In this document: positions 21,239 to 32,734 of the stretch, piece by piece | Layout: every line of letters begins with the position of its first letter | Numbering within the stretch: position 1 is the first letter of the stretch | NCBI GenBank assembly: GCA_037039685.1 | Contig: JAWNGF010000008.1 | Location: 930,001-994,000, forward strand | Length of the DNA: 64,000 nucleotides | Direction of reading: 5' to 3' | Origin: Ceratobasidium sp. AG-K | Lineage: Eukaryota > Basidiomycota > Agaricomycetes > Cantharellales > Ceratobasidiaceae | The notes under the pieces: generated by a model | Seen by the model: only the letters and a program-made list of their open reading frames with translations | The model's database searches: none | What the model was told of the DNA's origin: nothing | Translations under genes and position numbers: made by a program

Positions 21239-23632
21239 ATGAGCATGCTGTCGTACCTGCTTTGGCCGTTCTCGACCCCTGCGCCGAGCCCTCGATGCAC
21301 GTGCGGTCTTAACTATGGCCACGACTCAGTCTGCCCTCTATTTAAAGACGTAATAGACGACAAAGACGGACAGGACGCAGTTGCAGCACTCTTGGCCCAC
21401 TATGCCACACCCTCGGGCGCCTGTCCCCCGTCTGCCCGAGTCGACCCTGCGTTGGCGGCAAGAGCTGGACGTCAGAGGTTGAGTGTGTCGGATTTATGGT
21501 ATTTTGGTTCATTTTTCGCAGCCAAAGGTGCGTATCTGCTGTCCTAGGGTTCTTGGGAGCTCATCATGACGCTGTGTGCAGCAACCGAACTAGCCATCGA
21601 TGTCGTCTCGCACCATGTCCGTGGCCCACGCAAAAAGTCATGGGGAATCGAAATGACCGTAATATCCAGTTTTATGCGCGGTGTTGGACGACACACTAGG
21701 CTCGCCGATATTGTCAGTCCCTGCTTGCTCGCCGCCACCACTCGTCACTGATGCGTTGGGGCAGACGATGCTTAGGCTCTGATGCAACTAGGCGCCCTAT
21801 TTCCCCCTCCACCCGATGCGCTCGTCACCCCAGTTTCATTCCGAATCAAGTCGCGGGCGCTACGCGGACTCCTTGCTCCGTTCGATGAGCTCGAACACGG
21901 TGGTGCCCAGCATTCAAAAGACCAGGAACCGAGGGAGCTGTCCGGGGAATGGGTTGTTGGCAAGGCACTTTGGACACGACTCAATCGCCAATGGTTGCAA
22001 AACAAGATGCGCCATGGCGCTGGACACGACCATTCGGTACCGGAGCGAGTGATACTCTACTTGCACGGCGGAGCGTACTACGTGTTCAATGCTGCGACGC
22101 ACCGACTCATCACTATACCTTTATCCAAGTATGCTGATGCGAGGGTGTTTGGTATGTTCCATCAGTTGGGAATCTGGGGTTGCATCTAATCGGTTCTCAG
22201 CTGTCGACTATAGGCTCGCACCGGAAACTCGCTTCCCAGGTGCCCTACACGACGCTGTCCATGCTTACCGTCGCCTCACCGACGAACTCCATGTCCCTCC
22301 TTCCCGAATTTTGATCGCAGGCGACTCGGCAGGTGGAGGGCTCACCCTCGCCTTACTAATGTACCTCCGAGACGAAGGCTACGAGCTCCCCAGCGGTGCC
22401 ATCTTGTTCAGTCCATGGGTCGGTGCGTGCCTTTCTCGAAATCGCTCCGTATACGTGTGTTTACCAATCCTGGATGATTCAGATCTGACGATGTCCTGTG
22501 ATTCTTGGGATTCTAATGCTGCATTCGACGTGGTACCTCGTCCTGATGCTGATGATCCCCTAAATCCTGTTGCATGTTATCTGGGGTGGGGAGAGAGTAT
22601 GAAGAAATACGTTACGCATCCATACGCGAGTCCTTTGTTTGGTGACTTTACGGTGCGTACACAATTCGCATCTAGACATCATCTAATATGACCATGTAGG
22701 GGCTGCCGCCGTTGCTCGTCCAATCAGGTGACTCGGAAGTTCTGCGGGACGAAATCACGCTATTGGCGCACAAGGCTACCCTTGCGGGTGTAGACGTCCG
22801 ACATGAGCTCTTTGAGGATGCTGTGAGTATCCGAATAACCCATATCTCTCTGACCTAAACTGTACGCCGTGTAGGTCCACGTATTCCAGATGTTCCCATT
22901 CCTCCCCGCGACACGGCGAGCATTTCAAAACGTCAGGTCATTTGTTCAAGAGCTAGACGAAAAACTCGCAGCTGCGCCGTCCAAAGAAGCCGAAAGCCCG
23001 GATCTAGGACTCGGCTCGGACGCAGAAGAGACGCTCGAGAAGGAGTTGGAATCAATGCCGAAGGGTCGCATGTGGTTCGCGGGGACGGGTCCGAAGTTGC
23101 TAGCGGGCGTGTCGCAGGCCTCGAGCTCGCTTCGGAACAAGACCACCTTGGAGTGGAGAGCGATGCAGGGATGGGATTGGGACTCGATCTCGGTACTCCA
23201 GCACCTCCAACGACCAACTTCAAATCGCCCGGACACACCCCACGACGACACCATCGCGGACTTACGAGCCCACTTATGCGCATGACACCCATCTCGGGAT
23301 CTTCCTCGAGGACAGTGTCACGCTCGGGAAGTCCGAGTACCATTCCCAGGTCCTTGTCGTCTTCGTGGGTAACCGCCTCGACCCCGCTTCACACACCGGC
23401 TTCCCAGACACATGCGTCGACCCTACATCCTCACCCTCATCCCCATCCACGTCCGCCACGCATATCATCACCTACACCCTCTGTCGTTCCTCCACCTTCG
23501 GTTCGCGCACGCAGTCGTGTGCTAAGCCACCCAGACGTCGTAGACCTTGTTGCAAGTTTCGCGGCTCGGCCTGGGATGACACGCACAACAACGTATAGCG
23601 CATGTGGTGATGAAGAGGATGATAGTTCGTAA
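21239..23632 (+). CDS. HSL-type alpha/beta-hydrolase (esterase/lipase)
   Basis: Hormone-sensitive-lipase-family hydrolase acting on ester bonds. The oxyanion motif LYLHGGAYY, AVDYRLAPE, the nucleophile elbow IAGDSAGGGLTLALL, the acid region QSGDSEVLRDE and the catalytic His in VHVFQMFPFLP appear in the right order across about seven exons. A cysteine-bearing N-terminus (CTCGLNYGHDSVC) is unusual for the family and could bind metal. The catalytic part ends near 22990; beyond it lies a long Ser/Pro-rich tail. That tail reads on to 23632 if a 53 bp intron starting about 23064 is removed, otherwise the frame stops at 23285. TATA-like CATATAAG sits about 45 bp before the start, and a CACGTG at 21092-21097. 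Confidence 0.82.
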
Positions 23633-24417
23633 TTACTCTTTGCATCTGGGTTCTTGGCAGTGTGCCGACATGTTTATGTATTTCTATGATTTCGAGCTTG
23701 GGTAGTGAAATTAATTCATTTTACGAATGAGGGCGGGCTTCTGTGCTAGAGCAATTTCTGCCCTTCTGGCGGTTTCGGTGACTGGTGCCCACCATGTCAC
23801 GGCGCCCTCAGTACCTGGTAGGTCGAGTATTTATAGTGAGACGTCTGGCCGGAACGTCCAGGACCGCATATAGCCACGCGGAATTCACGTTCACCTGCTC
23901 CCGAGTAAACCTGAATAGCTGGCCCGGCGAATTTAATGCTGGCTCAGGATTTTATTTACAACTCTATTTACATGACCCGCAGCTCGACTCAATGGTCCAC
24001 ATTCTTTCCAAATCGCCACTCGGCATTTCTAAAAGAAGACGTTTCGGGTATTCTCCCATGAGTTTGGCCTTGTTGATTCCGGTCCCGACGCCGAGGCTGG
24101 TCCCGTGGTGTGACTACATGCACCGCTCCACTGCTGCCCCATGGTCTCACGGCCATAGCAAACCCCAATATAGCATTCGGCTCGGACTGTACCGTAGGGT
24201 GGAATCGTGGATGGGCGAAATAGGTGAGGTGTCGAAGAGCCTAGGGCATTCGGCCCCCTGCCTCTGTCGGATCTGACGTATGTCCGGCCTCCACGGGATC
24301 TCCCCTAGCTCCATAGCCCAGCCTATAAATACGGGTTCTACTCGCCCCAGTCATTCGATCCCCTCCACCTTTACGACTGCACGCACATTTTCTCCAACTC
24401 CATTTTCTCATTTCACG
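23633..24417. promoter_or_regulatory. Intergenic region with TATA box at its end
   Basis: No gene recognised in nearly 800 bp; an open frame at 23785-24276 has no familiar motif. A good TATA box (TATAAAT, 24324-24330) lies about 90 bp before the next ATG, and the 60 bp after it are pyrimidine-rich, as in strongly expressed fungal promoters. Confidence 0.5.
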
Positions 24418-25128
24418 ATGATCTTCAGTCCGTTGACGATTCTCTTTGCTGCCGCCTCGCTCGCTGCGCCCGTCGTCCGCGTCCCGCTCGACAAGCGAGA
24501 CGTGGGGATTGAGACATGCACGACCCGTGCGTCGGGATACTTGTCCGGCGCGGGTGATCAAAAGTTCTGGATATCCAAGGATAACAAGCACATTGTCAAT
24601 ACTGGCTCTGGCTCTGGTGGGCTCTGGGTCGAGTTCCAGGCGTGCGATCCCAACTTTACCAAGTATCCAAACTCTGGTGACGGACCCTATGTTGGTAGGT
24701 AATTCCGGTTCTACGTTAAGTAAAACGTAATTAACTGTATTCTAGGTCACATCTATGTGCCCAAGGTGAAACAGTGCCTGCACGTCCCTAGCTATAATCC
24801 AAATACGACATATGAGCTCTTATTGGAGGACTGCTATTACTCTGACGATTCGGGTCAATTTGCGTACAGCTTCCTGCAAAAGGGTTCAGACTACTACTGG
24901 GTGCGTACAACTGCTGGTGCCCCTCGGATTCCAAGTACTAACTACTCAAACCTATAGTCTGGAGCCACTTTCGGGGATGGCTCGCTCATCCAAGGCGATG
25001 ACACTGGATGCACCGAGGGATTGTACGGATACCAAGGTGCCGAAGGCGGACAAGCACGAACAGATGGCTACACAACGGTCGCGTGCGCAACCAGCCCTAA
25101 CGTCCAGGTGTTTAACATCAAAGCATGA
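24418..25128 (+). CDS. Small secreted protein with signal peptide and Kex2-type site
   Basis: Three exons (24418-24694, 24746-24900, 24958-25128) encode about 200 residues. The N-terminus MIFSPLTILFAAASLAAP is a signal peptide, followed by a dibasic LDKR site suited to Kex2. The mature part is Gly/Ser/Tyr-rich with several cysteines (ETCTTRASGYLSGAGDQKF, FQACDP, VKQCLHV, EDCYYSDDSGQF, DDTGCTEGLYGYQG, TVACATSP), probably paired as disulfides. No enzyme motif is seen. The repeated G-x-L and acidic aromatic pattern might reflect a beta-trefoil or a carbohydrate-binding fold, but that is a guess. Strong TATA box upstream. Confidence 0.8.
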
Positions 25129-26107
25129 TTTCCCCTGCATGAGTAGGCCGAATGGACCTTTATTACGCATGGACAGAACGTCTCACTATGGATAGTTAAT
25201 GTGTACCCGTACCGCACTTTTTTCCCTTTTTTCCCCTATCGCACAGACCACCTTAATTTTGTGACTTTGGCATGTAACGAAAACGGACTTTTCAATCTGA
25301 ATAAAACTCAACCTTGATAACTTGTGAGCACACATCAGTCAGAGCAGAACTGCTAGGGAGCTACGGCTATTACAAGTCTAGTGTTGCCCTTATCACGTGT
25401 GGTGACGCGTTGGTACCTTTATTGATTCCTATTCTGGAAAGAAATTTACTATTTATGGCTAGTGGGTTACTGTTATTTCATAGTGGCGTTTGGAGCCATA
25501 AATACCTTAGTACAATCATGATGAATCGATGCATCTGTAGTTCGATGGATAATAGAAGTCTCGGCAATGATAACGATGATAATAAAACATAGGCGGAAAT
25601 AGCGTAATTAGTAGCCAAATTCTGGGCTCGTGCGTGGCCTTGGGCTTTTCAGTCGAGCTAATAGCAAGCCTATAAAAGTTGTGGCTTTCATTGGAGGAGG
25701 TAATTGGAGGTCCTTTAGATTCAGGCTTCGGCACCTAGGCCCCCCAAAAGTACAGGTGCGACATATATTTGAGACAACCATACTCAAAGTGACAAAATTA
25801 CTAGTAAGAATATAAATGTTGACGAGTAGGTAGCTTGTGGAACCTATCACTGGTAATGTAGCGACAGAGTAGAATCACACCTCTGTGGCTGCATAGGCCC
25901 TAAGAAGCGAGTTGACTTCACGGCCCAGGTGGGACATCGAGAGGAGCCAAGGGTCCAGGCTCGACAAGGGTGCACTGGGAACTTGGCGATCACTCTGGAG
26001 GAGAGGCCTTTTTGATCCTGAAAGGAAGACAATGCTCCTATCCAACTTCAAACGAGGCAAAATGCTGTAATTAAGAGCGCGATAATAGTGCATGTACTAC
26101 ACGTCCC
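25129..26107. other. Gene-poor AT-rich spacer
   Basis: About 980 bp between convergent genes. AT-rich with T and C runs near 25220-25250; one CACGTG at 25394-25399. I see no coding motif, RNA gene or clear repeat. Confidence 0.4.
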
Positions 26108-29100
26108 TCAGTTTCGTAGTCCAATAGACGACAGGAGAACCAGCAACGACAAAAATACGACTGCAGAAACGGGGTAGTTAATAGCATTGTGGTCGTTGAA
26201 CTGCATGGCTTGCATCCATTCATCGTCCTTATCCTGCAGCTGTAGCATGACATGGTGCTCCAGAGTGGGCGGGTTGTTTGCATACATATTGACCAAAGTA
26301 CATACCGAATCCAGAACCCTCTGTGCTGTAGGGCGAGCATTTGGATTGTGGTCCCAGCATTGCAAGAGGAGTGCCCACGTCTGATCCCCCCTCTCATCTT
26401 GGTCAAAATGCTTAGTACGTACAGGTGGGCTTTTTTGCATAAGCTTGACCACGACTTGCGCGTCGGTTTGACATTGCGGATAATATGGGATAGTACCAGT
26501 AATAATTTCCTATTTTTTTTATCAGCTTCTACGGTGATCAAGTTAATTTACCCTCATCCACCTACAAGTAAGGTCTGCGAAAGTCGGTAAGTTAGCGACC
26601 TAAAACTGTGTGTGTGATCATACCATTCCAAGCGCATATATGTCGGCTTGTTTACTGCGATCATACGATGTGTCGAGAACGAGTTCGGGCGCCTGGTAAT
26701 AACAAGTCGTGTCACACAGTTGGCCTCGAGCTGGTATGCACGATCGGGCTCACCATCCAGCGAAGGGTCCCCCCGCCTATGCGACTTGTTTCGGTGAACC
26801 TAAGGCTGCAGTCTGTTATGATCGAATGGTCAAAGTCGGTTAGTTTTGGCGTTCCCTCGCTCGATACCAGGACATTGCACTATGTAGGCTAAATTCAATA
26901 TAAGATTCCGTCCGTTGTATATTATACCTACTGCTTTTAAATCGCCATGCACCTGGTGTGAAGTTTGTCAACTTTGATATCTCCGTAATGCGTCTACTTA
27001 CTATGTTTATGCTATGCAGGTATGCCAAACCTTCGGCAACTTGTATGCACTAAAAGAAGGTAAGAACACCGATTTTTCTTGTCCTAGCGACTGGCATACC
27101 AATTGGTGGCGATCCACATCCGGGTTCTTGTCGATGTACTCTCGCAAATTTCCAGCCTCCATCCAGGTTGATACCATGCCCAGTCGTCCTTGAAACATAA
27201 CCACTCCTAATAGTTTATGCACGTTTTCGTGATCAGCCTTTGACCAGTTATAAAGCTCCCGCATCGCACGCTAACGCAGCAAATGTTCTTCAGTTTATAT
27301 TCAATAAAAGCTGGAGTAGCACCGTGACAATCACCACCGACCTTGATACTTTTCCGCCCGTCCTCGTTTATTGCGGCGAATCGCCATACTTTAATAGCCA
27401 CGTCGGTTCCATCATGTAGCTTTCCTCTCCAAATGTCACCGAAACTGCCGCCGGTAACCATGTTAGATGAGAATGTTTGGCGGTTTACATCTGGTGTAAG
27501 ATCGGTACAGCCGTGCTTTATTAGGCGTTTGAACATGTCCTGTGCTGACTGTTTTCCACTTCAGTCAGTTATCTTTGTGTGTCTATTAAATTGAATACTT
27601 ACAACAGTTCTAGATGGGGAGTTAAGTTGGACTCCTTCAGGGTCTGGTGTGTTGTCGCCTTCACTAATCGTCGATTTAGTCTCGTTCAATTCCATCTCGG
27701 CTTCGCTCTCGTCAATGGGCATCAATTCGGTACTGTTGGCGGCAATGTAGCCGCGTATGGCCTTTTCAAGGGCACTATAGTACTGCTTCTGCCCATCAAT
27801 CGAGTTCTTTTCGATGATAGCTGAAGACTGACGTTAGGTTCATTCGAATAAACAGTTGCTCAGGCTATGACTTGCCTTGGATAAAGCTGCTCCCTGTCCA
27901 CTCGACGGTTGCCGAAACAACCAGCCTGGAGGCATTGGCACCAGCCCACATTATACATGTTCGAACCTTGACCAGGAAGGCATTCCCACTTGGCGCGTCC
28001 GGCGTTCGGATAGTTGTGACGACTGAAATATAGTTATCGAAATCAAGGTGTAACGTCTTGTCTTCGAGTTCGCACTTGGTTTGCTTAGGGCCAACGCCTC
28101 CAGCGAGCGGCTTTGTGTAGGTTATGCTGCGAGTGAGCTGTTGTGACCAATCTGAGATTTGGATTTCTATTGGGTGGTTAGCTAGAGACGAATCATAAGG
28201 GAAACAGGCGACAGACCAACGAAATTCCGTTCCCTCGCCATAAACTCCCTAGCAAACTCACTGGCAAACATCAGTTCGTGGATCTCATTTGGTGTACTGG
28301 GTAGGGTCGTATCCATGACCACTGTGTCGAAATGTTCGTCCTCTTCGCTGCATGCGCACAGCGTCGGACGGTGGATTGTACTCGCTCTCCCGTGGGCACT
28401 CGCGCATGTTGTAGCGCTGGCTGGGGCCAATTCGAAATCAGCACTCGACTCGACCTCAGCATGAGGATGTGTCAGGCGCCAGATGTTGTAAATCCCATCG
28501 TAGGCCGAGTCGCGCGAGAGAAAGGATTCAAAAATGTGCTTGTCACTTGATGCACAGATTTGAATCGCACTAGGAAGGAGGGGTGTTGCCATATTCTTCC
28601 TGAGGCTGGTTATACGGCCAAATGAAATAATAGGCTACATGTGTGGTCAGCACGGGGCAAGGATGCGTTGATGCTACTGTTGAGACTCACACCAGCGGTT
28701 AGCTCAAGAGTGTTTGCGTAGAAACATATATGTTTTTCAGAGACATAAAGCCTTCCATACACCGATTGTTTAGCCCGCAGAGAACATTCGTAATCTGACA
28801 CATCGTAGTATCAGCTCACGCGAAGCAAGAGGCTTAGCTACAGGCGGTCACTCACCCTCGATCAAATGGTCATGCTCGGGTACATCGGGGAATAGCTCAT
28901 GAAACGCAGCGTTACGTTCTGAGCTGGCGACCACCAAACCAGGGATAGATATCTCGCTGTCGCCAACGTTGAGAGCATCTTCTGAGTCAGAGGCGTCCGA
29001 GTCGCCCAGCTCGTGACCATAAAACCGCAATCCGCGAGGTGCTCGAAAGATATCCTCCAGTGGGGCGTTTCTACCATTGTAAATGACTGACGTTTCGGGC

Positions 29101-29365
29101 CAAGAGCGGGAAAGATCGGGGGCGCGTCTGTGGGCTGTTTAGGGGGCACAGGCAGGGCAGCGACGACAACGCTAGAATTGGCTAGGCTTTTCCCGTAGGC
29201 CGCGAATGCCGCTGCAATACCTCCTACACCTGGGTTTTTGGGCGTACGCGATGGATGGCGGGTGGTCCCAGGTTTCTCTGTTGGTCGGGTGGACGACTGG
29301 TTAAAGTCAATACTGTCACGTGTTGACTCTCGGAACGTTGGAGCTGTGGTAAAATCCTCAGACAT
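26108..29365 (-). CDS. GRAM-VASt-protein kinase-transmembrane fusion protein
   Basis: From the N-terminus: a Ser/Thr-rich leader; the GRAM domain (RNAAFHELFPDVPEHDHLIE, then VYGRLYVSEKHICFYANTL and HIFESFLSRDSAYDGIYNIW); the VASt lipid-transfer domain (DWSQQLTRSITYTKPL, GPKQTKCELEDK, TCIMWAGANASRLVVSATVE, DGQKQYYSALEKAIRGYI); then, across a phase-0 intron, a TKL-type kinase (MFKRLIKHGCTDLTP, GGSFGDIWRG, DVAIKVWR, VHGDLKACNVLVS, LTDFDHS, MAPELVLD, YALGM, CWDHNPNARPTA); and a C-terminal helix YPVSAVVFLSLLVLLSSIGL. VASt proteins of the Lam/Ltc/GRAMD1 group move sterol at membrane contacts and normally carry a membrane helix but no kinase. The kinase keeps the lysine and HGDLK but has DFD for DFG. 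One VASt intron (27821-27875) has a GC donor. Each domain is certain; that all form one transcript is inferred from frame-compatible splice sites. Confidence 0.8.
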
Positions 29366-30375
29366 CAGATATTGGCTTTATCGTAGTATCAGGCTCCCTG
29401 GAAATGAACTGAGTTCGATACTTGAAACAGCACACTCTATCCGGGTGAGTGACCCGAGAGAAACAAAAGCACGAGCAAGAAGGGTACGCCTGTGAATAAG
29501 TAAACAACTGTTATAGCGTGTTTATAATAACGGCAAAGCGGAGTCACAATCTTGATACTGTGCAGGTCCGAGGCAGGTTGGTTGCACGCGTCATCAAGGT
29601 TTTCGAACTCTGGGGAAAGGGTCTGATGGATCAAGAACGCCGGGCGGCTGGCGACCATATCGGCACTTACCTACATCAGGGTGCGGCCGGAGCGATCAGT
29701 AATGTTGAGTCCTGCATCGGCTTCCAACAAGGCGAACGGCCCAATCTATGGGTATGACTGGCGTTAATGGTTGTGATTGTGAAAGAGGGCTGTAATAGAA
29801 GATACGCAGTGAATCCATCATGCTGTATCCGATGGTCGGGAGTTTCCGAACCCATCCTCCTATTTCATTCTTACTTTATTTTAGACCCACGGAGCGTCAA
29901 CATAATCGATAACCCAGCTTCACCGGTTCCCGGTCACGACCAGGAATCGACTAATATCTCGGCCCAACTCCCCGCATTTGAATCCGCCGGAATCGATGCA
30001 AGCAGCTGGGAACAGTAATGGGTGCATTGTGCAGTGCGGTTATACGAGAGCGTTTGGGCGCATACATGCAGTGTGCAATTTTCCACTCGAGGGGTAGATG
30101 GAATTAGAGTGTTGAGGCTGTCTTGGAATTTTCCATTTGGGTTGGAAGGCGGTATACTAGTAGCGGATAGGTACGATTGAACGTGCCGACGCATTGGACC
30201 CCAACAGAGTCGCTACTTTAGTACTAACCTTATATCCTTGTCTCGATGGCCCTTCAAAATATGGGGCCCGTCACTTTACTAGCTCTGCTCGCTGCTATCG
30301 AGACTTCCGCGCTGGTTGCGGGCGTCACAAACTGAATCCCATTGGACCGGCAGGACGCGCATATAGAGCAGTTTG
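29366..30375. other. Spacer with a possible ankyrin-like remnant
   Basis: Mostly featureless. On the minus strand at about 29695-29760 the reading PFALLEADAGLNITDRSGRT resembles one ankyrin repeat, but it ends in a stop and no neighbouring repeat is seen, so it may be a fragment or chance. Confidence 0.25.
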
Positions 30376-31500
30376 CTACGCGGGTGCCAAGTTATCTGGC
30401 GAGCGTTGTGGGCCATATTTGACACTTTCAGAGGATGGGCTGCGTCCAACTTCTACTGAATCGGAAATAATGCGGGTGATGCTAGCGCTGGAATGAAGTC
30501 GGAAGAGACGCTTGCACGATTTCCAGTCCCATACTAAGAGGTGAAACCAGGCGGGATCGTTGCACTGACTCGGAGGGTCATGAATGATCTGAAACTGAAT
30601 ATTAACCACGAGTAGGCCTCCAACGATTTCCACCGTGGTCTCTGGTCTCTGGTCTCATCAATTTCGAAATCTAGATCATACACCCGGGGGTCCAGCTGAA
30701 TGGTGAATTCGGGGTGCTGTGCATAATCATGAGGTCGACCGGTGGCTGTCGAATAGAGACCAACGCGAATGCGACGAGTTGGAATGGTATGTGGACCGTT
30801 AGTATGCTGTTTGAGCAAATTAGAAAGATTTCGACGAACCCGGTGTCTCCTATTGTGACTAAAGCCGCTAGTTTTGTGTTAAGTCTATTGAATTGACAAA
30901 GAACATTGACAAAGAATCGATGGGGAAATTGACCGGGCGCCAGCGGATCGGGTTGGCCAAAGGAAAGATTTGGATCGAATCTGGTTCCAGCGCCCAAATA
31001 GCTCGAGGATGTTGCGATGAGAATATGTCGATATATGTACCATCACATAGACCCCATAGACTCAACCCTGGAAGCTCACCTAAATGCTTCAGATTCGCGG
31101 GGGTGTTGAGAATAGGGCGTAACCACACTGAGGTCCTCAGAGTCAGCCTTACGCCCACTAGAGTGAGTTCTTACCATTACGATGGCTTCTGAGCTCATTG
31201 GGCATTGTCGAATATGTTACGTGACTTTTGCCCGATCCTTTAGTAAACTCTAGATCGTTCTCTTCCAGTTCGAGGTGAAACTGCAGGATAACTGAGTCTT
31301 CAACTAAACAAAAACATCTTTTGTAGGTATGTAAATCATAATAGGGTCATAAGCTTGTCGTAGTCATAAGGCGGAATGACTAACCACTGCAAACTGTAGG
31401 TCAACTTGAGCATTACAGAGACGGAGAATTCGAATCACAAGCTCGCCAAGTAAGCTTTCAACTGTTGCAGGTGCGCTCTCCGCCAAAAAGCGTGCGGAGT
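30376..31500 (-). pseudogene. F-box-like gene, probably decayed
   Basis: At 31367-31456 (minus) ELVIRILRLCNAQVDLQFAV matches an F-box helix core. Next come EDSVILQFHLELEENDLEF, then LGELPGLSLWGLCDGTYIDI and RAIWALEPDSIQIFPLA, and at 30500-30630 EIVGGLLVVNIQF with HLLVWDWKSCKRLFRLHSS, a WD/propeller-like segment typical of basidiomycete F-box proteins. Order and strand are consistent with one gene. Frames change several times with no convincing splice sites in places, so I call it a probable pseudogene; a poorly resolved live gene remains possible. Confidence 0.45.
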
Positions 31501-31779
31501 ATAGCGCCTGTGATGGACGCATGCAACGCTATTCCGACCCGGGTGTACCTACGGTAAGCGGCCCATCTTGGCCTTATTGATGTTGCCTTGCGCTGTGTGA
31601 CTTCTTTGCGCGCCTTGTATAGACCCGTGCCTTGCGCCAGTGTGGTGTTGGGGGACCAGCTGAGGTTGATCGAACAACTTGATGAAGGCCGAAAGGCCAG
31701 CCCTAGAGTAGGTTACTCCTTGCCATATTTACGCGCCCTCTTGACTCCACAGACTTCATCCCGACAACCACATCACCTC

Positions 31780-32035
31780 CTCTCCACGTTGACGCTGAGC
31801 CTTTGGCGATCTCCATGCCATACTAATCTAGTTCGAGGTGTAACTGCAGGCTAACCGAGTCTTCGACCAATCGGTAGTATTTTTTGCAAGTCTACAAAGT
31901 CGTAAAATTAATATTAGTTTTTAAGACTCGTAGAGCGGAATAGTTGACCACGGCAACCCGTAGGATGACCTGAGCATCACAGTAGTGGAGAATTTGAATC
32001 ACTAATTCTTCGGCCAGTCCTCAAACGATACGGTC
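31780..32035 (-). pseudogene. Second, partial F-box copy (tandem duplicate fragment)
   Basis: A diverged repeat of the F-box end of the neighbouring gene: EELVIQILHYCDAQVILRVA (about 31930-32020, minus) parallels ELVIRILRLCNAQVDLQFAV, and EDSVSLQLHLELD followed by a stop parallels EDSVILQFHLELEEND. The intervening DNA also aligns. The early stop and missing downstream part mark it as a fragment. Confidence 0.5.
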
Positions 32036-32734
32036 ATACTTCAGCAAGCTCCAGAAAAATTCTGATCCAGGCGAGATATTCGTCTACTTAAAGGGTTGAC
32101 GGGGGATGATTGGGTGTTGCGTCATGTGTAAAGCCTCGTTTGCTCCAAGGGCTTGTCCGAATCAAAGGCGCGCAAACGGCAGATCATATCCAAAGGGGAC
32201 TGAGTTTCCTTATTGCCACTTTACCTACGTATACGATTTTCGTGGCTAGTAGACTACTACAGATTTTATAGGGCCTCAATGGAGCTGATAACTGCAGTGC
32301 ACGATTGGATCTCCTGAAATAGTCTAGCGCTTCAGAGCCGTTACCTGGTAGGGCGAACAACGCGCATACAATCACCATCCCGGTGAACGAAGTGGCAAAT
32401 AATATACATGATCTCAAGTAAGAAAGCTGACCGAACTGTGGGGAACGATCCCATGCAAGAATTGTCGAGAGACCAGTCACCAGCGCATGCATCTTGCACG
32501 AATGCACTGTGTTCAAAGACAACGCTTAATTTGAAGAACCGAGTCATTTTGAATCGGTTCGCTGTTTGTCTGGTGCGAGAAGCCTAAGAAATTCTGGTTG
32601 TGGATCATTGGTAGCAGGACAACAGAACAGATATGATGGCCGGCTCGAGAACGTTGCTGGCTCAGAATTTGAATTTGATAATCATGTCACGTGTGCCAGT
32701 GTTATGTGGGGGCTTGTGCTTGTAGCTGACGCCG
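32036..32734. promoter_or_regulatory. Intergenic region and TAF2 promoter with CACGTG
   Basis: No gene is assigned. A minus-strand open frame at 32184-32522 has a hydrophobic centre but no family I know. CACGTG at 32688-32693 (GTCACGTGT) is 42 bp before the TAF2 ATG. Confidence 0.4.

Noticed and set aside
23785..24276. 163-residue open frame between hydrolase and secreted protein
   Set aside because: No motif, unusual composition, and it overlaps an expected promoter; likely chance.
29695..29760. Single ankyrin-like reading on the minus strand
   Set aside because: Only one repeat, followed by a stop, with no second repeat or promoter; chance or remnant.
32184..32522. Minus-strand frame with hydrophobic centre
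   Set aside because: No family recognised and no consistent splice signals.
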